Shown here: positions 1 through 7,421 of the stretch, piece by piece | Numbering within the stretch: position 1 is the first letter of the stretch | Layout of the letters: each line of letters begins with the position of its first letter | Source: Candidatus Cloacimonadota bacterium | GTDB lineage: Bacteria; Cloacimonadota; Cloacimonadia; Cloacimonadales; WRIO01 | DNA: 12,825 nucleotides | Assembly (NCBI GenBank): GCA_023230175.1 | Contig: JALNXV010000062.1 | Span: 1-12,825 of the forward strand | Direction of reading: 5' to 3' | Position numbers and translations under genes: made by a program | Notes under the pieces: generated by a model | The model's database searches: none | What the model was told of the DNA's origin: nothing | The model's input: the letters and a program-made list of their open reading frames with translations, nothing else

Positions 1-12
1 ACATTAATCATT

Positions 13-29
13 CTCAAACGCAGTTTGAG
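13..29. repeat. Small perfect hairpin at the edge of the intergenic repeat region
   Basis: A 7-bp perfect inverted repeat, CTCAAAC / GTTTGAG, with a 3-nt loop GCA. It sits 11 nt before the first hairpin of the composite element at 41-225 and may be its outermost part, but no counterpart is seen on the other side. It is not followed by a T-run on either strand, so it is not a canonical terminator. Confidence 0.6.
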
Positions 30-40
30 GTTCAATAAAA

Positions 41-124
41 GCATCGTAGATGCGACCCTTTAATAGCCCGGTGCGTGAGCACCGGGAATAAAATACACCC
101 AAACCTCTTTAGCTCTGTAGGAGC
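41..124 (-). repeat. Left arm of the composite repeat (minus orientation)
   Basis: Read on the minus strand, this arm starts with hairpin GCTCC-TAC-AGAGC (124-112, one G-T pair) and a 25-nt linker. A perfect 8-bp stem CCCGGTGC / GCACCGGG with loop TCAC follows (86-67), then the 13-nt spacer CTATTAAAGGGTC (66-54), then GCATC-TAC-GATGC (53-41). The same plan recurs on the plus strand at 143-225 with different stem sequences. Confidence 0.75.
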
Positions 125-142
125 GACACATTACAAACATTT

Positions 143-225
143 GCTCCTAAGGAGCTGATATTTTTATAAGAAACGCATACCCATAGTTCACACTATGGGC
201 TATTAAAGGCTGACACCTACGGTGT
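143..225 (+). repeat. Right arm of the composite repeat (plus orientation)
   Basis: Read on the plus strand, this arm starts with hairpin GCTCC-TAA-GGAGC (143-155) and a 24-nt linker. A perfect 8-bp stem CCCATAGT / ACTATGGG with loop TCAC follows (180-199), then the 13-nt spacer CTATTAAAGGCTG (200-212), then ACACC-TAC-GGTGT (213-225). Against the left arm, stem bases change in pairs while loops and linker lengths stay the same. On the minus strand the 8-bp hairpin lies downstream of the propeller gene, but no T-run follows it, so a rho-independent terminator is not supported. Confidence 0.75.
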
Positions 226-352
226 TGAAGCGTGGCAGTCTCTCTTTGTCTTCAAGTCCCTTCTCGGCTACTCGATCAAAATGGTCAAGCTACGATATTT
301 GCGATTAGAGACTCAAATCCAAAGAATTTAAACCTACTAATACAACTTATTG
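226..352. other. Non-coding tail between the hairpin element and the propeller gene; part looks like a second interspersed repeat
   Basis: No supported reading frame is visible here. On the minus strand, about 244-228 contains the phrase GAGACTGCCACGCTTC, which resembles a widespread intergenic repeat I recall from Bacteroidota-like genomes; this recognition comes from memory only. Weak inverted repeats are present: TTGAAG (225-230) with CTTCAA (250-255), and AGTCTCT (237-243) with AGAGACT (307-313). The stretch from about 315 to 352 is plain AT-rich sequence. No clear rho-independent terminator for the minus-strand operon is seen. Confidence 0.4.
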
Positions 353-2755
353 TTATCTAATCAAAACAATCTTACCATTTGCGGAATCTCCGGCTTCAGT
401 TTTTATTAAATAAAAATATAGCCCGGAAGAACATTTTTTACCTGCTTCATTATTACCATTCCATGTAAATTCCATAAATCTATTTTCTGAAAGAGTAACA
501 ACTAACTGACCGGAAATATCAAAAATACGACATTCATTTTCACCTATTGGCATTGACTCATAATCAATATTTCTAATCGTAAGAGCTTTATCTTTATCAG
601 GTTTAAATGGATTAGGCCATACTGCAATTTTGCCTAGTTTACGAGTAGTTTTTTCTGTTTTACCAATTTCTACAATACTCAAACCACTATCAGTGCCTAT
701 GTAAAGAAATCCTGTCGAAGCTTGATATGCTAAATCAGTAATTTTATCTGAGATAAGAGGTGAGTTTTTAGTCTTGTAATTATAAAATCTGTCTTCTTGC
801 ATATCATACATAGAAATACCTTTATCTTCTGAACCCATCCAAACCCTACCAAAGGGATCAATTAAAAGACAAGTTGGACTAGTTATATCTGATCCCCATA
901 TACGTTCTTCATCAACATAATATAAGGTTTCATTTTGAAAACTTCCATCAATAAATTTTCTTCTTTTAATATCAATATCAATTTTATACCAAGATGTATC
1001 GTAACTTGTTTTTTCCATCATATAGATACCTTTTGAAGTAGCAAACCATACTTTAGTAGAATAATTATCTGTCCAGGAGTCAATATCTTTAACATAACAA
1101 TTAGTAGTTAACTCACTGGCTACCGGTCTCTTCCAAAAACTCCCGTTGGTTTGAGGCAAATCAGCACTATCCCAATATATTATACCGCTATCATAAGAGC
1201 CTAAAAAAGTTTGATTTCCGGTAAAATAGGTTTTTACGATATTTCTTTCATAACTAAAAGGAGGTTCAAATTTATGTTCAACCTGTAAATCACTATTCAT
1301 AACATTAACACCACCATCATAAGAAGTAACATACATCTTATCACCTACAGATTCTAAATCAGCTATCGTATCAGTATAAAGATATGGATTAGTATTAGAA
1401 GGCGTAATAGATGTCCATTGAGGATTATTCACATCAGAATCATCTAATATCGATATACCTTTCCAAACTATTGTTTCACCATTTTCTACAACTGAAGTAT
1501 ACCAAGAACCAAACCATTTTCGATTATCAGAATCAACACCAATAGAAACTATATTATTAGAATGTAATCCTGAATTTTCTACACCATAATGAGACCATTG
1601 CATATTTTGAGAATCAAGTTTTGACACTCCGGTCATTAGACCGGCAACTAATTCACCTTCTATAAGACCGTCACCAAACCAAACATTGCCGGTATTATCA
1701 ATAGTAATTTTTGAAATTGTACTATTAAAAATACAATTTGGTTTATAATTTTCCCATTCTTCAAATTCATTATAATAGATATAAAGACCTTCGCCCCAAC
1801 TCGTAGCAATCAAATTATTATCATACACTAATATATTGGTTATAGGTTTTTTGATTTTTTCATTATCATTAAAATAAATTAAATCTATATCATTATCTCC
1901 AATTATCCCCAATGCCCTATTTTGTGAATCTCCCCTATATTCTCCGGCATTATTGTCCCATTTACCAAAAACAGCATAGATTTTATCTTGATAAAAAAAA
2001 GTTTGGTTTATATTAGTTTGAGAAAAATAATTTGTATATGATGTAGGATCCCCAAAATTTTGACGTTCAATTTTATATACACCATTTGTTGTTCCAAGTA
2101 AAATATGAGTATCATTTAAATCAATAGAATTTACAGGTATATTAAATCCAAAAGAATAAGTTTCCCAAGCATCATTAATATATAAGGAATCAAGATGCAC
2201 TTTGTTGAGACCTTTATCTGTACCAACAAACAAATAATTATCATCATCAATTAAAATAGTATTAACAAAATCAGAATTTAAGCCGTCACTTGCTGTATAT
2301 AAATTTTCAAAAAGAGGGAAAGGATAAGATTCATCATTATCAAAGGTAATTAAACCTCCGGCTGTACATACAAAAATTGTATTTTCATTACTATAAATTG
2401 AATTAATATCTAAAGATGATAATCCAAGTGCTTGATTTAAGCTGATTTGAAATTCATCATTTTTATATCTATCAATACCAATAGAATTCACAGCTATCAA
2501 CAATTCGTCATTGTATTTATCTATAACTCGGATATCTATCCCACTCAATCCATCAATATTTGTGAGTGTTTTTATAAAAGAAGCAGTTTCCGGATTAAAA
2601 AACTCGACTCCGCCTGATGTAGCGATAACAATATCATTTTTATACTCAATTGCTTGTCTCATATTTTTTGTATTTGTAAAAGATTGCCAATTTCTTTGAG
2701 CGTTTAAACAACATAAAATTAAACTCAAACCAACAAGAATCATATATTTCTTCAT
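353..2755 (-). CDS. Exported two-propeller (Reg_prop-type) protein with C-terminal PNPF/FlgD-like sorting domain
   Basis: An 800-residue protein. Residues 1-19 form a signal peptide: MKKY, a hydrophobic core, and a likely signal peptidase I cut after LNA. Residues about 25-700 carry at least twelve propeller strands of the two-component-regulator type. Examples are ATSGGVEFF (45-53), VGTDKGLNKV (177-186), LGTTNGVYKI (220-229), VWFATSKGIYMM (569-580), VWMGSEDKGISMYD (638-651) and LYIGTDSGLSIVE (684-696). This is enough for two seven-bladed propellers. The last ~90 residues hold WPNPF (713-717), IFDISGQLV, WNGNNEAG and SGLYFYLI, ending KIVLIR, as in FlgD-like or type IX secretion C-terminal domains. 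No kinase or DNA-binding domain is present, so it is not a sensor in the usual sense. Length and layout resemble PorZ of type IX secretion (inference). The start is supported by AAGGAG 8 nt upstream. Its ATG overlaps the preceding stop (ATGA), making it the last gene of the operon. Confidence 0.85.
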   Translation of the reverse strand: MKKYMILVGLSLILCCLNAQRNWQSFTNTKNMRQAIEYKNDIVIATSGGVEFFNPETASFIKTLTNIDGLSGIDIRVIDKYNDELLIAVNSIGIDRYKNDEFQISLNQALGLSSLDINSIYSNENTIFVCTAGGLITFDNDESYPFPLFENLYTASDGLNSDFVNTILIDDDNYLFVGTDKGLNKVHLDSLYINDAWETYSFGFNIPVNSIDLNDTHILLGTTNGVYKIERQNFGDPTSYTNYFSQTNINQTFFYQDKIYAVFGKWDNNAGEYRGDSQNRALGIIGDNDIDLIYFNDNEKIKKPITNILVYDNNLIATSWGEGLYIYYNEFEEWENYKPNCIFNSTISKITIDNTGNVWFGDGLIEGELVAGLMTGVSKLDSQNMQWSHYGVENSGLHSNNIVSIGVDSDNRKWFGSWYTSVVENGETIVWKGISILDDSDVNNPQWTSITPSNTNPYLYTDTIADLESVGDKMYVTSYDGGVNVMNSDLQVEHKFEPPFSYERNIVKTYFTGNQTFLGSYDSGIIYWDSADLPQTNGSFWKRPVASELTTNCYVKDIDSWTDNYSTKVWFATSKGIYMMEKTSYDTSWYKIDIDIKRRKFIDGSFQNETLYYVDEERIWGSDITSPTCLLIDPFGRVWMGSEDKGISMYDMQEDRFYNYKTKNSPLISDKITDLAYQASTGFLYIGTDSGLSIVEIGKTEKTTRKLGKIAVWPNPFKPDKDKALTIRNIDYESMPIGENECRIFDISGQLVVTLSENRFMEFTWNGNNEAGKKCSSGLYFYLIKTEAGDSANGKIVLIR

Positions 2756-3807
2756 TTGAATAACTCCTTTTTATATAGATAAAAAAACAAACCAATTAAT
2801 AATAAACTTACAAAAACAAGAACAATAAGCATTATTTGCTTTCCAACAAATAAATAACCTAACGCAATAATACCAAATATTAATGTGATAAACCAACATA
2901 GCAAAGTAACCGCCTTTGGAGAAAGCCCTAATTCTATCATTTTATGATGTAAATGACTTTTATCAGCTTTAAAGATATATTGTTTATTTTTAATCCTCCT
3001 AATTATTGCAAAAAAGGTATCTCCGAAAGGAATAAACATCACAGTTATTGGCACTAGTAAGGTAAAAGTAGTTAAGCCTTTAAATTGAACTTCATTACCG
3101 GCAATCGAAAGACTTGATAAAATAAATCCAATAAATAAACTACCCGAATCTCCCATAAAAATCTTGGCCGGAGGATAATTATACTTTAAAAATGCAGCTA
3201 AACTGATAAAAAAAAGAAATGAATTGATAAACACTAAAAAGTTTTTGCTATAAAACGAAAAAACCATTAAAATCAAACAAGCAATCATTGCAATCCCGGA
3301 AGCTAATCCATCCAAACCATCAATTAAATTTATTGAGTTCATCATTACTAAATACCATAAAACTGTCACTGGTATTGAAAAAAAATGCAACATAATTTGA
3401 GAACCAAACGGATTAGTAAAATATGTTATCTTAAAACCTAAGCCAACCATAATAAATGATATAAATATTTGCATTACTAATTTATATCTCGCCTTAAGAG
3501 AATACTTATCATCAATAAACCCTAAAAAAAGAACACTTAATCCCACGAAAATAATTTTATAAATTGATTCTCTAATAACAATGTCATGGACACCAATTGT
3601 AGATACAAATAAGGCAATCAGAAAAGAACCGGCAAAAATTAAACCTCCACCGGTAGGAATAATCTCTTTATGAGCTGATCTTTCTATAGGATATGCCAAT
3701 ATATTATGCTTATAAGAATACTTTATATATAGCTTTGTTAAATATTTAACTGTGAAATATAACAAAATACCAAGTAAGCAAAATAACCACGTAAAATCAT
3801 CTTTCAT
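2752..3807 (-). CDS. Polyprenyl-phosphate sugar-1-phosphate transferase, WecA/MraY superfamily
   Basis: A 351-residue polytopic membrane protein with about ten hydrophobic segments. The family transfers a sugar-1-phosphate (commonly GlcNAc-1-P) from a UDP-sugar to undecaprenyl phosphate at the cytoplasmic face, starting lipid-linked glycan synthesis. Visible motifs, in order, are P51-x-GGG, the metal-site pair D99-D100 (GFIDDKYSL), NSINLIDGLDGL at 157-168 with D163 and D166, MGDSGS at 218-223, and the histidine motif HLHH at 285-288. The HLHH motif and the glycan context favour the WecA/TagO branch over MraY of peptidoglycan synthesis. The substrate sugar cannot be read from sequence. The start overlaps the upstream glycosyltransferase by 11 nt and has only a weak GGA site 8 nt upstream, so translation is probably coupled. 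The stop overlaps the propeller gene start (ATGA). Confidence 0.9.
   Translation of the reverse strand: MKDDFTWLFCLLGILLYFTVKYLTKLYIKYSYKHNILAYPIERSAHKEIIPTGGGLIFAGSFLIALFVSTIGVHDIVIRESIYKIIFVGLSVLFLGFIDDKYSLKARYKLVMQIFISFIMVGLGFKITYFTNPFGSQIMLHFFSIPVTVLWYLVMMNSINLIDGLDGLASGIAMIACLILMVFSFYSKNFLVFINSFLFFISLAAFLKYNYPPAKIFMGDSGSLFIGFILSSLSIAGNEVQFKGLTTFTLLVPITVMFIPFGDTFFAIIRRIKNKQYIFKADKSHLHHKMIELGLSPKAVTLLCWFITLIFGIIALGYLFVGKQIMLIVLVFVSLLLIGLFFYLYKKELFK
2764..2769 (-). promoter_or_regulatory. Strong ribosome binding site of the propeller gene
   Basis: AAGGAG on the minus strand, 8 nt before the ATG at 2755 and inside the end of the upstream transferase gene. It shows that the propeller protein can initiate independently as well as by coupling through the ATGA overlap, and it fixes the start codon. 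Confidence 0.75.
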
Positions 3808-4945
3808 TGACTACATCCGCATTTTCTTTAGTAAATCTTTTTTTATATAATTCAACATATCTATTTATAAATAACTCTTCTTGGAATATATATGTTACTT
3901 TTTTTAAAGACTGTTTCCCTTTTAAAGCAATATCTTCAGGATTAAGCATAATTTGCTCAACAACCTTTTGAAGACCCTTTAAGTCATAAGGTTTAATTAA
4001 CCAGCCATTACTTTCATCCACTAACTCGTTATTACCCTTAATATTAGAAGCAATAACCGGTAATCCTACACTCATTGCTTCTAAAATTGAAATAGGTAAA
4101 CCTTCCCATAATGAATTAAGCAAAAACACATCATACCCAAGCAATATTTCTTGAATATCTTTAGCCCATCCGGGTAAAAAAATCTTATCTTGAGCTTTAT
4201 TTTGCTTAATAATTTTTTGACAAAGACCATATAATTCTCCATCTCCATAAAAAGTAAAATTTATATTTTCGTACATATTAACAATATCTATTGCTTGCTC
4301 AATTGTTGATACAATGTTTTTTTGCTCTGAAAACCGAGAAACTGAAACAATATTTAAAGAATTTTCTATAAAGTTAAAAGATTCAGGATATTCTCTTATT
4401 TTTTTGTAAGCATTAATTCCATTATAAATGGTTAAACTTTTTGCAGGATTAAACCCTAATTTATGAATAGCAAATTCTTTTTCATATTGATTTACAAAAA
4501 CATTATAATGTGCAAACATTGCTGCAAATGACTCCAGTAATTGATAAAAAACTCGGGTAGTAAAATTTTGATAAGGATGAAATGAAAAACCATGCAAGGT
4601 ATGTATTATTAACTTAATTCCGGCAATTCTTGCAATAATACGACCTATAAATCCGGTCTTTGATGAGTGAGTATGAACTATGTCAGGATTTATCATTTTT
4701 AATATTTTATAAAAACCAATCATTGCCTTAAAATCCTTAAACGAAATCTCTCTTACTAAATAATCTAATGTTATATGTGTCCATCCGTTTTTTTCTACTT
4801 CATCAACAAGAGGACCATCTCCCTTTGATACAACAAATATTTCAAACTCATTAGGATCCAGCCCTTTAAGTAATTGTATCATCATATTTTGAACACCCGA
4901 TAAAAGTGGTAATAACTGCAAATGAAGTACTTTAATTTTTTTCAT
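3797..4945 (-). CDS. GT4 (GT-B fold) glycosyltransferase with canonical EX7E motif
   Basis: A 382-residue cytosolic or membrane-associated transferase. The N-terminal acceptor domain has LSGVQNMM (16-23) and HTHSSKTGFIGR (91-102), the latter typical of GT4 enzymes in surface-glycan clusters. The C-terminal nucleotide-sugar domain has VSRFSEQKN with R204 and K209, LPGW at 257-260, and EGLPISILE with E281 and E289, the classic EX7E donor site. Of the three glycosyltransferases in this window it is the one with an intact donor motif. It likely adds a sugar to a lipid-linked oligosaccharide; donor and linkage are unknown. Its ATG overlaps the stop of the preceding transferase (ATGA, 4942-4945) and no Shine-Dalgarno is visible, so it depends on translational coupling. 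It overlaps the next gene by 11 nt. Confidence 0.9.
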   Translation of the reverse strand: MKKIKVLHLQLLPLLSGVQNMMIQLLKGLDPNEFEIFVVSKGDGPLVDEVEKNGWTHITLDYLVREISFKDFKAMIGFYKILKMINPDIVHTHSSKTGFIGRIIARIAGIKLIIHTLHGFSFHPYQNFTTRVFYQLLESFAAMFAHYNVFVNQYEKEFAIHKLGFNPAKSLTIYNGINAYKKIREYPESFNFIENSLNIVSVSRFSEQKNIVSTIEQAIDIVNMYENINFTFYGDGELYGLCQKIIKQNKAQDKIFLPGWAKDIQEILLGYDVFLLNSLWEGLPISILEAMSVGLPVIASNIKGNNELVDESNGWLIKPYDLKGLQKVVEQIMLNPEDIALKGKQSLKKVTYIFQEELFINRYVELYKKRFTKENADVVNER

Positions 4946-6294
4946 ACTATTTTATTTAAAGATTCAAATTGTTTACTTATAAATTTTTCTAATTTATATG
5001 ATTGATTTTCTCTGGAAAAATTATTAATCACTTCATCATTAAAACCCAAATCCTGTTCAACCTCAACAGATAATGAAGATATTAAACACTTAAGATTATT
5101 CACTATAGAATCTACATCTTCCATAGCACAAAAGTATTTATGACCGGCTTGTCTTAATATCATTGCAGGTTCTCCATTAGCAGGAATCATAGATAAAATA
5201 GGCTTCTTAGCTCTCATATACTCAAATATTTTCCCCGGGATAACATCATCACTGTTAATACTTGGGATAAATAACAACAAAGCATCTGCGGACTGTATTA
5301 AGTCAACAGCCTTTTTATGATTAACTTGCGGAATAACATTAATAAACTGTTTTAATTGTTGTTTGTTAAGTTCATTCAAAGATTCAATATAATAATTACC
5401 AACAAATTCAAATATAATATTTTCAGGTAATTGATTATTTTTAAGCAAGATACATAACGCCTTGATAAAGTAATTCACAGTTCTATAACCATAAAAATTT
5501 CCAACATATCGTATTATTTTTTTATCTGTTGTATGTAAATGAGTACTAAAAGTAAAATCATCTTCATCATAACCATTATATACTACTTCGATTTTATTTT
5601 TTAAATCTTGCCCAAAATATTGACAAAGTTTATCCTTCATTAAACTACCTACAACACTAACACCTAAAGATTTTCTTAATAATAACTTTTCATACATTTG
5701 AGCTTTTTTTTTCAATAAAGAAAGTGAATATTGCGGATAAGCGTTTAAGGTCCAATGATCACGATAATCAATAAAAAAAGGTATATTTAATTTATTATGA
5801 ATCTTCAAAGCAAGCAAACCTGAAGTATAGGGTCCCATTGTAGCAAAAATCGCATCATAACGCTTTCTACGACATAAATCAATAGCTTTTAAATAAGCAT
5901 AAGGCAACCACCCTATTTTATCATCAATAGGAAAAATACCCCTTATGATCTTCTTAAATTTTTCGGGAGTCTTAAAATAAACCTTATCAATATTTTTTCT
6001 ATTTTTTGGGTTATCATTTGAAGTTTTAAATTTTGATATGACTTTTATAATTTTTTTGTATATACTCATTACATCTAAAGATGAAGTACGATATATATTG
6101 TCAGCTTTTGATTCATCTAACAATTTATAATCATAAGAATGAAACTGTATATCATTAACAGTTAAAACATCTACAACCCATCCTTTTAAGGATAGATATT
6201 TTATAGTTTTTATAGGTCTTTGAACTCCGGGGCCTCCTAAGGGAGGGTAAAAATACGCTATATATAAGAGTCTTTTTTTATTTAATTTATTCAT
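4942..6294 (-). CDS. GT4-like glycosyltransferase with D-x7-E variant donor motif
   Basis: A 450-residue GT-B fold transferase. The N-terminal Rossmann domain begins LLYIAYFYPPLGGPGVQR (9-26), the usual glycine-rich acceptor loop. FIDYRDHW (174-181) is a motif common in GT4 enzymes of O-antigen and capsule clusters. The C-terminal domain has IRYVGNFYGYR (261-271) and PGKIFEYMRAKKPILS (353-368). In the donor motif the second glutamate is E358, while the position eight residues earlier is aspartate (D350), so the usual EX7E is D-x7-E. The fold and overall plan appear intact, and such variants occur in this family. Residues 70-110 form a lysine-rich insert. Both ends overlap neighbours by ATGA. 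Upstream there is only a weak GGA site. A nine-A run lies in the coding strand at 5712-5704. Confidence 0.85.
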   Translation of the reverse strand: MNKLNKKRLLYIAYFYPPLGGPGVQRPIKTIKYLSLKGWVVDVLTVNDIQFHSYDYKLLDESKADNIYRTSSLDVMSIYKKIIKVISKFKTSNDNPKNRKNIDKVYFKTPEKFKKIIRGIFPIDDKIGWLPYAYLKAIDLCRRKRYDAIFATMGPYTSGLLALKIHNKLNIPFFIDYRDHWTLNAYPQYSLSLLKKKAQMYEKLLLRKSLGVSVVGSLMKDKLCQYFGQDLKNKIEVVYNGYDEDDFTFSTHLHTTDKKIIRYVGNFYGYRTVNYFIKALCILLKNNQLPENIIFEFVGNYYIESLNELNKQQLKQFINVIPQVNHKKAVDLIQSADALLLFIPSINSDDVIPGKIFEYMRAKKPILSMIPANGEPAMILRQAGHKYFCAMEDVDSIVNNLKCLISSLSVEVEQDLGFNDEVINNFSRENQSYKLEKFISKQFESLNKIV

Positions 6295-7421
6295 TTTTTC
6301 ATTCCAAAAACAGCATTATATAGAACTTCTTCTTGATTTTCCCAAACATATTTATCATAAACTAACTGCTTAGCTTCATTACCAATTAATTCTAAATCAA
6401 ACTCTTTATTAATAATCTGTTTCATCAATTTATATAATTCTTTAGAGCTGTATGGGATAACCCATCCACTATTAGTTTGATTGACAAAATCTTTTAAAAC
6501 TGTTGAATCATTTACAATAACAGGAATTCCTTGAGATAAATATTCAAATATTTTCATATTAAGAGTTTTATCTAATCTTGGTCGTTTAGTTATATCACCC
6601 ATAAATATACCAATTTTTGATTTTCTTATTTCAAGCAAAACTTGCTCAATAGGAATGTATGGAATATATATAACGATATTTTCTAAATGATATTGTTTTA
6701 AATAATTATCAAAAAAATCCTTTGTTGATTTTTCAAAGAAAACTCCAACTATAACAAAAGTAAACACAATATTATCTGCTTTTAAATATCTTGCTGCTTG
6801 CAAATATTGTAATAAACCTCTTTCAAAACATATTCCACCGGCATAGATTAAATCATATTCTTTTTTAATTGTTTCCCCTGTATTTTTTAGAAATAAATCT
6901 TTTACGGGATAGTTTGCACATAAATGAGTATTAGGATTTGCTTTTGATAAATGTTGTACTAATTCTTTATTCACAGTAATAATTGCATCTGTTTTTTTAG
7001 CAAAATATTTTTCAACTTGCCAATATAAGGAATAAGTATACTTATATTTCTCCTCAAAAGCCATAGCAAAATATTCATGTGAATCATAAATAAAACGGCA
7101 CTGTGTCCTTTTTTTTAAGATATGTCCTGCTATAAGAGTTAGAGGCTCAATACAAATTACAATATCAGGTTGATAACTCAGCCCTTCTTTTATAAAAGAT
7201 TTCAAAACAGCAAATCTATTTAGCTTACTGCTAATAAATACCTTTTCAAAATTTTCAACTTCTATTTGTAGATTATCTTTAGAATTCTGAGTCATTAACT
7301 TAATATATACTTGAACACTTTCAGAAACATTATTCTTTTTTAATAAACTTTTTATAACTCTAAAAAAAAGTCGAGAATCATACCAAAAATGAGAAACACT
7401 AAGTATTAATATCTTCTTCAT
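6291..7421 (-). CDS. GT4-like glycosyltransferase lacking the first acidic residue of EX7E
   Basis: A 376-residue GT-B fold transferase. The N-terminus is ILILSVSHFWYDSRLFF (4-20). YDSHEYF (112-118) carries a D-x-H-E motif often seen in GT4 enzymes of polysaccharide clusters. The C-terminal domain has LIYAGGICFERGL (191-203) and KIFEYLSQGIPVI (290-302). E293 matches the second glutamate of the EX7E motif, but the position eight residues earlier is lysine (K285), so the first acid is absent. Activity is plausible because related enzymes tolerate this, but it is not proven. The ATG shares one base with the stop of the deacetylase-like gene (TAATG). The stop overlaps the next transferase by ATGA. 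No good Shine-Dalgarno is close to the start. Confidence 0.85.
   Translation of the reverse strand: MKKILILSVSHFWYDSRLFFRVIKSLLKKNNVSESVQVYIKLMTQNSKDNLQIEVENFEKVFISSKLNRFAVLKSFIKEGLSYQPDIVICIEPLTLIAGHILKKRTQCRFIYDSHEYFAMAFEEKYKYTYSLYWQVEKYFAKKTDAIITVNKELVQHLSKANPNTHLCANYPVKDLFLKNTGETIKKEYDLIYAGGICFERGLLQYLQAARYLKADNIVFTFVIVGVFFEKSTKDFFDNYLKQYHLENIVIYIPYIPIEQVLLEIRKSKIGIFMGDITKRPRLDKTLNMKIFEYLSQGIPVIVNDSTVLKDFVNQTNSGWVIPYSSKELYKLMKQIINKEFDLELIGNEAKQLVYDKYVWENQEEVLYNAVFGMKK

Larger units (their letters stand above)
41..225. repeat. Composite hairpin repeat element made of two inverted arms
   Basis: Six short perfect or near-perfect hairpins lie in mirror order around a centre near position 133: 41-53, 67-86, 112-124, 143-155, 180-199 and 213-225. 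Linker lengths are 13, 25, 18, 24 and 13 nt, which is almost symmetrical. Each arm, read outward from the centre, has a GCTCC-type hairpin with a 3-nt loop, a linker of 24 or 25 nt, an 8-bp stem with a TCAC tetraloop, the 10-mer CTATTAAAGG plus 3 nt, and a 5-bp stem with a TAC loop. The region has no credible reading frame. It resembles REP-like interspersed palindromic repeats that I recall from Bacteroidota and related genomes. The family name and any link to a RAYT/IS200-type transposase are inference, and no transposase is visible here. Confidence 0.8.

Noticed and set aside
180..199. Rho-independent terminator for the minus-strand operon
   Set aside because: The stem is good, but on the minus strand it is followed by TATGCGTTTC rather than a T-run; it fits better as part of the repeat element.
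13..225. CRISPR-like array from the closely spaced hairpins
   Set aside because: There are no direct repeats of constant sequence with unique spacers; the hairpins are in mirror order with different stems, and no cas gene is visible.
2511..2699. A 62-codon plus-strand open frame inside the propeller gene
   Set aside because: It lies antisense to a clearly real gene with recognisable motifs, shows no family resemblance and has no ribosome binding site; it is a shadow frame.
353..2755. Interpretation of the propeller protein as a hybrid two-component sensor
   Set aside because: The propeller strands are of the type found in such sensors, but there is no transmembrane helix after them, no kinase domain and no DNA-binding domain; the C-terminus is a sorting-type domain.
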